Origin: JBKCUI01 sp052161605
GTDB taxonomy: Bacteria; Planctomycetota; Planctomycetia; Pirellulales; Pirellulaceae
Assembly: GCA_052161605.1 (NCBI GenBank)
Contig: CP197409.1
DNA: 64,000 bases
Direction: 5' to 3' (one strand)
Shown: positions 19,001 to 27,011 of the stretch, piece by piece
Position numbering within the stretch: the first letter of the stretch is position 1
Layout of the letters: every line of letters starts with the position of its first letter
Position numbers and translations under genes: made by a program
The notes under the pieces: model-generated
Databases searched by the model: none
What the model was told of the DNA's origin: nothing
The model's input: the letters and a program-made list of their open reading frames with translations, nothing else

Positions 19001-20266
19001 TTGCGACGACAGCTCGTGCCTGTGCCGGATACGGTCGCAATATTGTTGCCAGCATTGACCGAACTGCATCGTCAGCAGTCACCGTTTTGGAAATCGGTTT
19101 GCGAGGTGATTTCGAAGCATATTCGAGAGCCCATCAAACCCAGCGATTTCGACCTTGGCTCTTTGCCCGAGCATCTTCGCATGAGGATCGAGTTGATCGA
19201 TCAAGATGGGAAGCTGGTTCAGAGCAGTCGCGATTTAGGCGATTTGCAGCAGTCGCAGCGTGCCAAGCAAACCGCCCCGGTCGCAGTGCCAGGCGGCAAG
19301 CAAGCGGAGGTCGCTTACGATTGGAAGCGGACCAATCTGACAACGTGGGATATTGAGTCGTTGCCTGAATCGGTTGTAGAAAACCGGGGCGGGGTGCGGG
19401 TCGAGTTGTATCCATGTTTAGTGACTTCGGAGGATTCTATCGCTACCACAATTGTCGATCATCGAGAACTTGCGGAGCAAATGCTTCGTGTTGGGAGCAT
19501 TCGGTTGTTTCAGCGAGTAGAGCGCAAAGAGATCCGCAGTCACATTCAGCACTTTCCGCAGTTTGGTCAGATAAGCCTTTGGCTTTCGGATCGGTTTCCG
19601 GGAGATCGACTACGAAATTTGCTGGCGGATCTCGTCGCGAGGCTCGCGTTCGTAGATCAGAACTGGAACGTCGAAAAGTTAGCACCGGGATTGCGAACGA
19701 AACTCGATTTTGAGCTAGCGAGGACCAAGCGGATTGAGCGAATCGGGTTAGCAGCAAGTGAGGTTTCGCGGTGGCTACCGAAGGTAGCGGAGGCGAACCA
19801 CAAGCTACGTGCACTCGTCGAGAGATCACCGAGTTCTTATGGGGCGAACATCAAGCAGATACGTGAGCAAGCGGATGAGTTGTGGCGAGACTCATTGGTG
19901 TGGGGAGTCTCATGGTGTTGGCTCAAGGAGTATCCGCGATATTTACAATCGCTAGCCATTCGAGTGGAGCGATTAAAAACGGTAGGATCCGCGAAGGATT
20001 TAGCCTCAGAGAACGCTGCCAGAGTTTTTTGGGACGATTACATCAAGCGTTGGCAAGAGATTCAGCCTTCGCAAGCCACGTTGCAAGCCATCCCGAACGT
20101 TGGTAAACAGCGAGTGGGCTGCCACAGCTTGGAGCCTTATGGCGGTCTGCTAGAGTATCGTTGGCATATTGAGGAATTGCGAGTGTCGATACATTCTCAG
20201 CATCTCGGGACACGCGTAAGCATTTCGCCCAAGCGTCTCGAAAAGCTCCAGGAAAAGTTGCCCTAG
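16046..20266 (+). CDS. hrpA: ATP-dependent RNA helicase HrpA
   Basis: 1406 residues from ATG 16046, overlapping the permease stop by ATGA; a TTG 12 bp earlier is less likely. It is a DEAH-box helicase: Walker A GETGSGKST (about 103-111), motif Ia QPRRLAARSVA, DEAH in VIVDEAHERSLNIDLLMAY, SAT (VITSATIDAERF), motif V ATNVAESSLTVPGIRYVID, and motif VI QRSGRCGRLGPG. HA2, OB-fold and the long C-terminal HrpA-specific domain follow. In E. coli HrpA acts on stalled ribosomes and mRNA processing; the role here is by family only. The last 64 codons have a diverged second copy downstream (20702-20905). Confidence 0.92.
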   Translation: MSSQNSDLPTTERLLDLDATKLLRRHYFRLKHQRAKIASLPSGQRKAADIERWNHALVQSQTLFEDRQRKSVNLSYDPELPITNYRDQIIDLVQNRQVIVLCGETGSGKSTQLPKLCIEAGFGKYGWIGHTQPRRLAARSVATRIAEELDSNLGDAVGYKVRFNDQTKPESLVKLMTDGVLLAEIQRDRFLDAYDLVIVDEAHERSLNIDLLMAYLHNILPKRPDLRIVITSATIDAERFSEHFVDAIGPAPIIQVEGRSYPVEIRYRGALGYQEANRNSENDYDASLMDRFCDAVDELFSEGRGDILAFFPSERDIRDAAKHLRGHLTRVGRVSDVEVLPLYARLTEAEQQRVFKPHSKTRIVLATNVAESSLTVPGIRYVIDSGTARVSRFAAKSKVQRLPIEPIPQASANQRSGRCGRLGPGIAIRLYDEQDFLSRPQFATPEIRRSDLASTIIHTKSLGISDFESLPWLDPPRSEAVREGMNVLIEIGAIDHNERLTEIGRKIARWPVDPRVGRMIIESETNGCLNEMLIVAAALESQDPRVRPPEKAAAADEAHSKFRDPNSDFLSFLRIWDFYHKLREDLSRSRLQKALQDNFLSVIRMREWADVHRQLLESCKESKARFEPRMIKLLPLDAPTAIPQSHQEAVKLRRDQHKVVQGSVASPDYPDRNQLAKPSQIVGYDRLHLSILSGLLSGIAMMDEPGKYRAAQNLEVVLWPGSGVKQSKPKWIVAAERVETTQRYVRTVAHIEPEWVERLAGHLIKYSYDEAHFSRKQGRAMVMRRGSLFGLPVSPRTSVPLPPLNPGLARTLLIEHGLAQEELSSRAKFWEHNCRLMEEVRALADKTRRRDLIIDPQLLVDLYENRIPSFVVDRATLEKWDRELAQSEKGKAGQEPAKSPFLTWDDIVLPVDHNEIDELFPEQVSLGVTQLPLKYRYEPGHESDGVSVTVPESVVHQIHTERLEWLVPGLIEDKLTYLIKSLPKRLRRQLVPVPDTVAILLPALTELHRQQSPFWKSVCEVISKHIREPIKPSDFDLGSLPEHLRMRIELIDQDGKLVQSSRDLGDLQQSQRAKQTAPVAVPGGKQAEVAYDWKRTNLTTWDIESLPESVVENRGGVRVELYPCLVTSEDSIATTIVDHRELAEQMLRVGSIRLFQRVERKEIRSHIQHFPQFGQISLWLSDRFPGDRLRNLLADLVARLAFVDQNWNVEKLAPGLRTKLDFELARTKRIERIGLAASEVSRWLPKVAEANHKLRALVERSPSSYGANIKQIREQADELWRDSLVWGVSWCWLKEYPRYLQSLAIRVERLKTVGSAKDLASENAARVFWDDYIKRWQEIQPSQATLQAIPNVGKQRVGCHSLEPYGGLLEYRWHIEELRVSIHSQHLGTRVSISPKRLEKLQEKLP

Positions 20267-20305
20267 GCAATCGGTCCCCCCCTCCATTTGGGCACGGTCC
20301 ATTTG

Positions 20306-20368
20306 GGGACACTGCATTTTTACAGCCCCTCAAATTTAACGTGCCGTGATGCAAACATGCTGTGTCCC
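20306..20368. repeat. 63-bp palindrome-ended element, copy A
   Basis: It starts GGGACACTGCAT and ends ATGCTGTGTCCC, inverted ends with one mismatch. Its inner sequence closely matches copy B at 20616-20678, which has the same length. It looks like a small non-autonomous or REP-like element. It contains no gene. Confidence 0.7.
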
Positions 20369-20385
20369 TCCAAACTCTTCCCGAT

Positions 20386-20495
20386 GGCTTGCCTGCGTAT
20401 ACCTCTGTTGTGGGTACACCCATGACGTTACCGCCATCAGCGTATAACTCGAGGCCAAAGTGATTGGCTAAGTCTTCTTTGTAGGACTCTTTCAT
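20386..20495 (-). other. Possible fragment of a group II intron-associated sequence
   Basis: On the minus strand, the ATG ending at 20495 opens MKESYKEDLANHFGLELYAD and continues GNVMGVPTTEVYAGKPSG. From memory this resembles a leader peptide-like sequence often found beside group II intron reverse transcriptases (MKESY-x-E-x-L-A-x-H). No reverse transcriptase is present. It is probably a decayed remnant between the two 63-bp elements, not a working gene. Confidence 0.3.
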
Positions 20496-20615
20496 TCCCA
20501 ACTCCAATCCGGCTTATCCCGGCGTTTTCTGTACCCCCCAGGTTGGGACCTACCAGTAATCAATGGGACAAGCCAATCTTCTAACGCTGGGGGACACTTC
20601 TCGGGAACACTTCTC

Positions 20616-20678
20616 GGGACACAGCATTTTCGCCGACCGTCAAATTGAACGTGCCGCGATGCAAACATGCTGTGTCCC
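20616..20678. repeat. 63-bp palindrome-ended element, copy B
   Basis: Perfect 12-bp inverted ends GGGACACAGCAT / ATGCTGTGTCCC. The inside differs from copy A at a minority of positions, mainly just after the first arm. It is directly preceded by a short tandem duplication (ACACTTCTCGGGA, about 20595-20618). The same orientation as copy A makes them 63-bp direct repeats bracketing about 250 bp. Confidence 0.75.
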
Positions 20679-20701
20679 CCCGAGTATGCTGCCCCGAGTA
20701 T

Positions 20702-20905
20702 CAAGCCACTTTGCAAGCCATCCCGAGCCATGGTAAACAGCGATTTGGCTGTGACAGTTTGGAGTCTTATGGCGGTTTGATAGATTATCGTTGGCACATC
20801 GAGGAATTGCGGGTGTCGATACATTCTCAACATCTCGGGACCCGAGTTAGCATTTCTCCCAAGCGTCTGGAGAAGCTTCGGGAAAAGTTGGCTTATGCTT
20901 ACTGA
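20702..20905 (+). pseudogene. Second, diverged copy of the hrpA 3' end
   Basis: It encodes the hrpA C-terminus again: QATLQAIP, then GKQR, YRWHIEELRVSIHSQHLG and TRVSISPKRLEKL, ending in AYAY and TGA. It corresponds to 20072-20266. By eye, about 15 codons differ synonymously and about 9 change the residue out of roughly 64. There is no start codon or domain that would make it a gene by itself. It is a displaced gene end, with the 63-bp elements and remnant sequence between the two copies. Confidence 0.85.
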
Positions 20906-20976
20906 GATGGACCAAGTCTGCTAGAATTCGGCGGCAACCAACGGGGACTTTTACTCTAACTGTAGCCAATATTTCC

Positions 20977-21930
20977 ATGCGGCACCTGACTGATATCGAT
21001 TCGCGAGAAAAGGCGGAGAATTTCGTTGCGTATTTGATCACGCAGGGGGTTTCTACGCACGTGGAGCAAGAAAACGGAACTCCGCCAATGTGGTCGGTAT
21101 GGATCAAGGAGGAGGATAAGCTTCCTATTGCGAGAAGGGAGCTGGAGTACTTTCGAGCTGACCCGGCCAATCCCAAGTACGCTCAGTCGGTATCCAAAGC
21201 CAACGCGATCCTCGAGGAACAGCGTGCTCTGCAAAAGCAGCGGGAGAAGAATCTCAAGCAGATTCGAGCATCGAACAGTGCCATGGGGCGGGGGGCCATG
21301 TTCAATAGAAAGCTTCCGCCAATCACGTTAGGCATCATCATCGCCTGTGTCATTTTCGGCCTCGTTACCAAGTTCATGCGTTTGAATCAGAACGACAGGC
21401 TGGGTGTGGCGATCGCTACCAATTTTCAGTTCGTTGATATGAAGCTTTATGGGGAGACAAACGATCCGGCGGCGTCGCTGAAGAAATTCGAGTTGTGGCG
21501 AATTTTTACGCCTGCTCTTCTTCATGGCAGCGCGATTCACTTGTTGGTCAACATGCTTTCTCTGGCATCTTTAGGTAGGCTAACAGAGCGAATGGAGGGG
21601 GTGGGTAAATACATTGCCATCATGCTGATCTGTGCTTTGGGTGCCCATTTGCTGCAGGGGCTTTTACCACCAACGATCATGGGAATTCGTTCGATTGGAG
21701 GTAGCCCCAACTTTGTCGGGATCTCTGGGGTTGTGTTGGGATTGTTTGGCTATTTGGCGGTCAAGACCAGGGTGCGGAGCGATTTGGGAATTGCTTTTCC
21801 ACCTGAGTCCTACTTTATGGTGGGGTTTATCATTGTGATAGGGCTCATGGGAGCGATGCCTTTTGCCAACGCCGCGCACATCGGTGGTCTGCTAACCGGT
21901 GCCGTCTTGGGATTTTTCTGGAATCGGTAA
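20977..21930 (+). CDS. Rhomboid intramembrane serine protease, GlpG type
   Basis: 317 residues. The N-terminal 90 residues are a cytoplasmic GlpG-like domain (ISREK-like DIDSREKAENFVAYL; MWSVWIKEEDK). A basic linker precedes the six-helix rhomboid core. The core shows LLHGSAIHLLVNMLSLASLG (the H-x3-H-x3-N segment), the catalytic Ser250 in VGISGVVLG and the catalytic His301 in AAHIGGLLTGAVLG, so both dyad residues are present. It cleaves membrane proteins within the bilayer; substrates are unknown. It follows the hrpA scar and has no operon partner. Confidence 0.9.
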   Translation: MRHLTDIDSREKAENFVAYLITQGVSTHVEQENGTPPMWSVWIKEEDKLPIARRELEYFRADPANPKYAQSVSKANAILEEQRALQKQREKNLKQIRASNSAMGRGAMFNRKLPPITLGIIIACVIFGLVTKFMRLNQNDRLGVAIATNFQFVDMKLYGETNDPAASLKKFELWRIFTPALLHGSAIHLLVNMLSLASLGRLTERMEGVGKYIAIMLICALGAHLLQGLLPPTIMGIRSIGGSPNFVGISGVVLGLFGYLAVKTRVRSDLGIAFPPESYFMVGFIIVIGLMGAMPFANAAHIGGLLTGAVLGFFWNR

Positions 21931-22054
21931 GGTGGACTTGAGATCTTTTTGAGAAATCCGACCACAAGACTGGCCCACTGACTGCGGAATGACTTAAATT
22001 ATCTAGAACGATCTGTCCTTTACGATTCTCCCACTTGGCTGGGTTTTAAGGCTT

Positions 22055-23623
22055 ATGTTGATTAATAGGATATTCCGAACGGCTGTAACGCTTGCTTGGG
22101 TGAGCGTACCATGTTGGTTGACAATCGGCTTTTGGTTGACGTTTATCGGGCCAGCAACCTCTTGGTCGCTAGCCTTGGAGGCACGCTCGAACGCTGCATC
22201 CGCCGCTTTGGCCAGCACGGCCGCTTGCCCGTTTTGCTCTGCTTCGGGGCAGACGATGAGGCAGGAAATGGAGACCATGGACGTGGTAGCCTTCGCGAAG
22301 CTGGTCGCTGTTTCCGAGACGCAAACCGATTCGTTGGGTGTTTTTCGAATTGAGAAAATCATCAAGGGGGAGCTTTACTCGAAGGTCGGGACCACCGTTG
22401 AGGCGACTTATTACGGGCCACCAACTTCTGAAAAGACATTTTTGATCCAAGGTGTCGATCCGAAAGCGTTCGTCTGGTCCGCACCCGTTCCGCTGACGGA
22501 TGAGGCAAAGGATTATCTTGGGAAATTGCTTACCCTTCCCGAGGAGCCTGTCGAGCGTCTCGCATTTTATCAGAACTTCTTCGAGCACCCAGACTTTCTG
22601 TTGTCTAGAGATGCTTATGACGAGTTTGCGTTGACACCATACGAAGAGGTGGTTCGATTAAAGCCACAGATTCAGCGAGAGCGGCTCATCGAATGGATCA
22701 ACGATCCAGCGATCTCGGTAGACCGAAAGCGGTTGTATTACACGTTGGTCGCCATTTGCGATGTCAAGGATGATGCGACTTGGATGGAGAAGAAGATCAA
22801 GAGCGCCGACGAAAAGGAACGCAAAGCACTCGATGCCTTGTCAGCCGCTTATCTCTCCCTGCGAGGTGCGGAGGGTCTGCCCACCTTGGTAGAAAACTAT
22901 TTTCGGAACATGGATTCTGACTATGTCGATGTGTATGCGGTTGTCGGAGCTTTGCGATTTCATGCCACGGAGGGAAAGGTGATCGAGCCGCTCAAAGTGG
23001 CTGATGCTATGGCGGAGTTGTTGGAGCGGCCCGATCTGGCCGATTTGGTGATTCCCGATTTGGCACGGCTGGAGGACTGGCGGCATCTGAACAAGCTGAT
23101 GCAATTGTTCAAGGATGCAAAGAAGCCAGACGATTGGCTTATTCGCTCCCCGGTCATCAATTTCATGCGAGCTTGCCCGCTGCCCGAAGCAGAAGAACTG
23201 CTTAAGGAGATGGAGGCAATCGATCCAGCAGCCGTTAAGCGGGCCAAAACACACTTCCCGATCCCCAAAGCGATTAAGCCTGTCCCGAACGAACAAAGTC
23301 GAATCCCATTACAAATCCCAGGAAAAACAGGGGAGACTCCCGACGATTCGGCTCGCAAAAGTTCGGCCTTTGCAAGTGTTTCAGGGAATGATGCGACTCG
23401 TGTTTCTCAGCAACCGGCACTTCAGCAACCTAGCTGGCGCAAGGACTTGAGGGTGGCATATCTAGACGGAGCAGCTCGTGAGCTCTCCAAGGGACGGATG
23501 GAAAGTTTGGAGGCGGAAAATAGTAGCCCTGCGAACCATCCCTACGGACTTTTCGTAGTGAGTATTGCTTCGTGCTTAACCGGGCTTGCCATGTGGTTTA
23601 TTGGCACGGGTGGGATGCGTTAA
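22055..23623 (+). CDS. Membrane-anchored protein of unknown function with CPFC motif
   Basis: 522 residues, not recognised as a named family. An N-terminal hydrophobic segment (about 5-40) looks like a signal peptide or anchor and is followed by a CPFC motif in TAACPFCSASGQTMRQEM. A beta-rich module comes next (VAVSETQTDSLGVFRIEKIIKGE), resembling the small OB-like domain of exported metalloprotease-inhibitor-like proteins. Then comes a long helical, HEAT-like region (about 170-400) and a C-terminal membrane helix (YGLFVVSIASCLTGLAMWFIG). A double-anchored periplasmic protein is likely. It is followed at 115 bp by another envelope protein in the same direction. Confidence 0.6.
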   Translation: MLINRIFRTAVTLAWVSVPCWLTIGFWLTFIGPATSWSLALEARSNAASAALASTAACPFCSASGQTMRQEMETMDVVAFAKLVAVSETQTDSLGVFRIEKIIKGELYSKVGTTVEATYYGPPTSEKTFLIQGVDPKAFVWSAPVPLTDEAKDYLGKLLTLPEEPVERLAFYQNFFEHPDFLLSRDAYDEFALTPYEEVVRLKPQIQRERLIEWINDPAISVDRKRLYYTLVAICDVKDDATWMEKKIKSADEKERKALDALSAAYLSLRGAEGLPTLVENYFRNMDSDYVDVYAVVGALRFHATEGKVIEPLKVADAMAELLERPDLADLVIPDLARLEDWRHLNKLMQLFKDAKKPDDWLIRSPVINFMRACPLPEAEELLKEMEAIDPAAVKRAKTHFPIPKAIKPVPNEQSRIPLQIPGKTGETPDDSARKSSAFASVSGNDATRVSQQPALQQPSWRKDLRVAYLDGAARELSKGRMESLEAENSSPANHPYGLFVVSIASCLTGLAMWFIGTGGMR

Positions 23624-23737
23624 TCGCGTTCCCAGATCGTGACCATATCGCGATTCGCTCGAATAGTCGGGGCTAAGTGCCAGTGCGAACGCTCTTACGA
23701 AATCTGGACTCTTTCTTATCCTTAGAACAACATAAAC

Positions 23738-24424
23738 ATGTCCACACTGACCGAAGAACCGATCGTTGCAAGTGATGCTGCTCCTGAAGAGGACAACTTT
23801 GACTACAAGGCCTTGAGTCGTGCGGCAGTTATCTCGGTTATCTTTGCTTTGTTCGGGCTACTGGCGTGGGAATCGCCGTATCTAATCGTTCTGCCAGCTG
23901 CTGCTGTGGTTTTGGCACTTATGGGGCTCAGGACTATTCGCCGATTCGAAGATGAGCTCACGGGCCGTCCGATTGCGATGGCAGGTCTCTCGATCGGTTT
24001 GTTAATGCTCGTCGTTGCTCCCGTAAAGCACACGATTATCTACCTTACGGAGGTTCCAGAGGGGTATCAACGAGTGTCTTTTGGAGTGCTGAAAAGTCCG
24101 ACCGGTGCGCCGGATATTCCGACTCGCGATGCCGTGCAGCTAAACGGTCAAAAGATATTTTTGAAAGGCTACATCCACCCCACGTCCCTTTCGAGCCGAA
24201 ACTCCAAGACGTTCATCTTGGTCCCCGACTGGGCTACTTGCTGCTTCGGGACACAGCCTCCTCTCACTCACATGATCGAGGTTCAGCTCGTCAACGACAA
24301 ATACGCGAGCAAGTCCTTCCGACAGCATTCGTTAGCTGGGACTTTCACGGTGATCCCTGGCGGAAAGCAGGTGGAAGGCTTTACCGGCGTGTACTATCAG
24401 CTTGACGCCGAACATTTTCAGTAG
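23738..24424 (+). CDS. Inner-membrane protein with DUF3299-like periplasmic domain
   Basis: 228 residues. Two or three membrane helices fill residues about 28-100 in a DUF4190-like arrangement (short acidic N-terminus, two helices around GLRTIRRFEDELTGRPIA, then a third). The remaining periplasmic part (about 110-228) contains NGQKIFLKGYIHP and FILVPDWATCCFGTQPPLTHMIEV, similar to DUF3299 proteins, whose CCFG-x-x-P motif may bind a metal. The function is unknown. It converges on aroG-like with only 15 bp between the stops. Confidence 0.6.
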   Translation: MSTLTEEPIVASDAAPEEDNFDYKALSRAAVISVIFALFGLLAWESPYLIVLPAAAVVLALMGLRTIRRFEDELTGRPIAMAGLSIGLLMLVVAPVKHTIIYLTEVPEGYQRVSFGVLKSPTGAPDIPTRDAVQLNGQKIFLKGYIHPTSLSSRNSKTFILVPDWATCCFGTQPPLTHMIEVQLVNDKYASKSFRQHSLAGTFTVIPGGKQVEGFTGVYYQLDAEHFQ

Positions 24425-24439
24425 TTTTCTCGATCAGAG

Positions 24440-25555
24440 TTAGACTTTGCCTCTTCTCGCTTTGACCGCCTGGGCAAGCTCCTCCAACAGCGCCACGCTA
24501 TCGTCCCATCCGATACATGCGTCGGTTACGCTTTGTCCATACACGAGCTTGGCAATGCCGGCTGGGGTTTGGACCAGTTTCTGGTTGCCTGCGAGCAAGT
24601 GACTTTCGACCATTACACCAAAGATTGAGTGATTCCCCGCAGCAATTTGGCCTGCAACATCTTTGCAAACGGTTAGCTGCTTCTCATGCTTTTTCTCGCT
24701 GTTTGCGTGCGAGAAATCGATCATAACCTTTGAGCAGACGCCTGCTTCGTCCAATTGTTGGACAGCGATTTTGACGGATTGAGCATCGTAGTTGGGGGCT
24801 TTGCCTCCCCGCAGAATGACATGGCAATCGGCGTTTCCTTTTGTATCGACAATAGCGACCTGCCCATTTTTATGAATGGAAAGGAAATGGTGCCCGCGTG
24901 ATGCCGCTTGCATGGCGTCAATCGCGATCCTGACATCTCCATCGGTACCATTCTTAAAACCCGCCGGAGCCGATAGTCCGGAAGCAAGTTCACGGTGCAC
25001 CTGTGACTCCGTGGTTCGTGCCCCAATAGCCCCCCAGCTGATGAGGTCCCCAATGTACTGAGGTGAGATGACATCCAGAAACTCGGAGCCTGCGGGTACG
25101 CCCAGTCGGTTGATCTGCAGCAAGAGATCTCGAGCGATACGAAGTCCCTCGTCAATCCTGTAGCTCTCGTCGAGGTACGGATCATTGATGAGCCCTTTCC
25201 AGCCAACCGTTGTGCGTGGCTTTTCAAAGTAGACACGCATGATAATCTCGAGCTCGCCACCAAACTTATCCCGGCAATCCTTGAGCCGTCGCGCGTACTC
25301 CAAAGCAGCTACCGGATCATGGATGGAACATGGCCCGATGATTACCAACAGCCTATCGTCCCGACCGTGGAGCATGTGGACGATGTTCTGCCTAGTGCTT
25401 CGAATCAAATCTTCGATCTCGGTACCCGCGATCGGGAAGAAACGAATCAGATGCTCCGGTGGAGGAAGAGGGGTGATTCTGGCAATTCGCTGATCGTCGG
25501 TTGCGGAGGTTTGGTCGGGGGTGCCCGACTGGTCAGCTGTCGTTTTTGAAATCAT
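24440..25555 (-). CDS. aroG: 3-deoxy-7-phosphoheptulonate (DAHP) synthase, class I
   Basis: 371 residues, typical for the E. coli AroF/G/H family. It joins phosphoenolpyruvate and erythrose 4-phosphate, the first step of the shikimate pathway. Motifs seen are LLVIIGPCSIHDPVAALEYA, RVYFEKPRTTVGWKGLINDP, GARTTESQVHRELASG, GFKNGTDGDV, MIDFSHANSEK and GVMVESHL, holding the substrate- and metal-binding residues. The paralog (F, G or H) cannot be told from sequence alone, so the symbol is generic. It is a single gene; no other aro gene is near. Confidence 0.92.
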   Translation of the reverse strand: MISKTTADQSGTPDQTSATDDQRIARITPLPPPEHLIRFFPIAGTEIEDLIRSTRQNIVHMLHGRDDRLLVIIGPCSIHDPVAALEYARRLKDCRDKFGGELEIIMRVYFEKPRTTVGWKGLINDPYLDESYRIDEGLRIARDLLLQINRLGVPAGSEFLDVISPQYIGDLISWGAIGARTTESQVHRELASGLSAPAGFKNGTDGDVRIAIDAMQAASRGHHFLSIHKNGQVAIVDTKGNADCHVILRGGKAPNYDAQSVKIAVQQLDEAGVCSKVMIDFSHANSEKKHEKQLTVCKDVAGQIAAGNHSIFGVMVESHLLAGNQKLVQTPAGIAKLVYGQSVTDACIGWDDSVALLEELAQAVKARRGKV

Positions 25556-25760
25556 GAAACCGTCTTGCGAAACGAAAGGAAAGCCCCCGAATTGCGGTTA
25601 AGGCAAGTTCCAAAACCAGTCTCCAGGTCACAAGATCACCAGTATAACTAAGCAAAGCGAGCTGTTTAGGGACGATTTGACGTTGACCGGCAACCTTTTA
25701 AGATTGCAGATTATCTCCAAGCAGGACAACCTGTCTAATTCGAACCTCTAGAATACTCCT

Positions 25761-26480
25761 ATGAACAAAAGTCTCGCCACGAATCTTCTCGCAGTCACGT
25801 GTATCCTGGTAGGTTTTCTTATTCCCAGCGAATCTCCATGGGCTAACCACATTCGTGCAGTAGGGCTTTACGCCACGTCGGGGGCTATCACGAATTGGCT
25901 CGCCATTCACATGCTCTTTGAACGAGTCCCCTTGCTCTACGGATCTGGAGTGATTCCTAGCCGGTTCGAAGAATTCAAGGCAGGGATCGAGAATCTTGTG
26001 ATGGGCCAGTTTTTCACGAGAGAAAATGTAGAGTCGTTTTTCAGAAGCCAACAGGAAGCGGGCGCATTAACCATTGACCCGGAACCAATTGTTCAATCCG
26101 TGAACTACGATGAAATGTTCGAGCGATTGCGATCTGCCGTCATGGAGTCTCCTTTCGGTGGCATGCTTGGAATGTTTGGAGGGCCGAAAGCACTCGAGCC
26201 ACTAAGAGAACCCTTTCGAAACAACGTCGAAAAAGAGGTTCGGAGCCTCGCCACATCACCCAAGTTGGCGGAAGCTCTCTCGCAATCTGCGGCCGGGGAG
26301 GGCTCGGTCGATGCTGTGGTGGACAAGGTGAACGGAATCGTCTCCAAGCGACTTAACGAGCTTACGCCTAAAATGGTCAAAGAGATCATTCAGGACATGA
26401 TTCGTTCCCATCTCGGCTGGCTTGTCGTCTGGGGAGGCGTTTTCGGAGGTCTAATCGGCTTGATCGCAAGCTTCATCTAG
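25761..26480 (+). CDS. DUF445 family membrane protein
   Basis: 239 residues. The N-terminal hydrophobic stretch includes GLYATSGAITNWLAIHMLFERVPLLYGSGVIPSRFEEFK, the signature of DUF445/YheB-like proteins. The central part is helical. The C-terminus is a membrane helix (LGWLVVWGGVFGGLIGLIASFI). The function of the family is unknown; it is found at the bacterial envelope. It is transcribed alone. Confidence 0.8.
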   Translation: MNKSLATNLLAVTCILVGFLIPSESPWANHIRAVGLYATSGAITNWLAIHMLFERVPLLYGSGVIPSRFEEFKAGIENLVMGQFFTRENVESFFRSQQEAGALTIDPEPIVQSVNYDEMFERLRSAVMESPFGGMLGMFGGPKALEPLREPFRNNVEKEVRSLATSPKLAEALSQSAAGEGSVDAVVDKVNGIVSKRLNELTPKMVKEIIQDMIRSHLGWLVVWGGVFGGLIGLIASFI

Positions 26481-26494
26481 CGGAACGGTAACGT

Positions 26495-26520
26495 TGCTGC
26501 GAATGTCAGATTTCGCAGCA
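26495..26520. terminator. Stem-loop between convergent genes
   Basis: TGCTGCGAA (26495-26503), 8-nt loop, TTCGCAGCA (26512-26520): a perfect 9-bp stem 14 bp after the DUF445 stop and 22 bp before the stop of the convergent small gene. No T-run follows on either strand, so it may be a transcript-end stabiliser or a Rho-linked end rather than an intrinsic terminator. Confidence 0.4.
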
Positions 26521-26542
26521 TCGGAAAGTAGAACCTGAAACA

Positions 26543-26767
26543 CTATGAACCAGCTCGTTCTACAAAATCCATTTCTTGCCTAAATGCTGCGTCAAACTCC
26601 TCGAGTGGAGTCATTCGCCCTGCACGCTTGTCATCAATACCAACGCTAATTGCCGCAAGATCGGCTGCCTGCTTGATCGTCTGATTAACATACTCTTCAA
26701 CGCTCGAAAAACCTGCCTCGGTAGCCAACTGGATAGCGGCGGCTTCATATATGATCTGAACTTGCAT
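26543..26767 (-). CDS. Small antitoxin-like protein
   Basis: 74 residues. The pattern IQLATEAGFSSVEEYVNQTIKQAAD, followed by a short charged tail (MTPLEEFDAAFRQEMDFVER), resembles ribbon-helix-helix or ParD-like antitoxins that fold and then wrap a toxin. No toxin gene is adjacent: the next gene upstream begins beyond 27000 on the same strand and is unrelated. It is either a solitary antitoxin or a remnant of a pair. AGGAGACG lies just upstream on the coding strand (about 26774-26781), supporting translation. Family assignment is tentative. Confidence 0.5.
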   Translation of the reverse strand: MQVQIIYEAAAIQLATEAGFSSVEEYVNQTIKQAADLAAISVGIDDKRAGRMTPLEEFDAAFRQEMDFVERAGS

Positions 26768-27011
26768 AGTCAGTCGTCTCCTGAGTATTAGATTTCCACC
26801 TATAGTGTGTCACCATCAGGAGCAATTGTCAAATCTAAGCTTTTGCTCACTCTCCTTCTACGCTAACAGGCTGCCTGGTTTCAGGAGATTGGCACGTCGA
26901 TGAGAGAAGGACACGCCCTACGCACGGACAAGCTTGTGATAGGAAGCTTATCGCTTTTTACTGCGCTTTCTCTGACCGATTAATTTATCACATCGCTTTC
27001 CGTAACTCCGT

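Noticed and set aside
20043..20507. 154-codon minus-strand gene behind hrpA
   Set aside because: Its 3' half is antisense to the end of hrpA and its middle is the 63-bp element; only the first 37 codons look like something known, so it is listed as a remnant instead.
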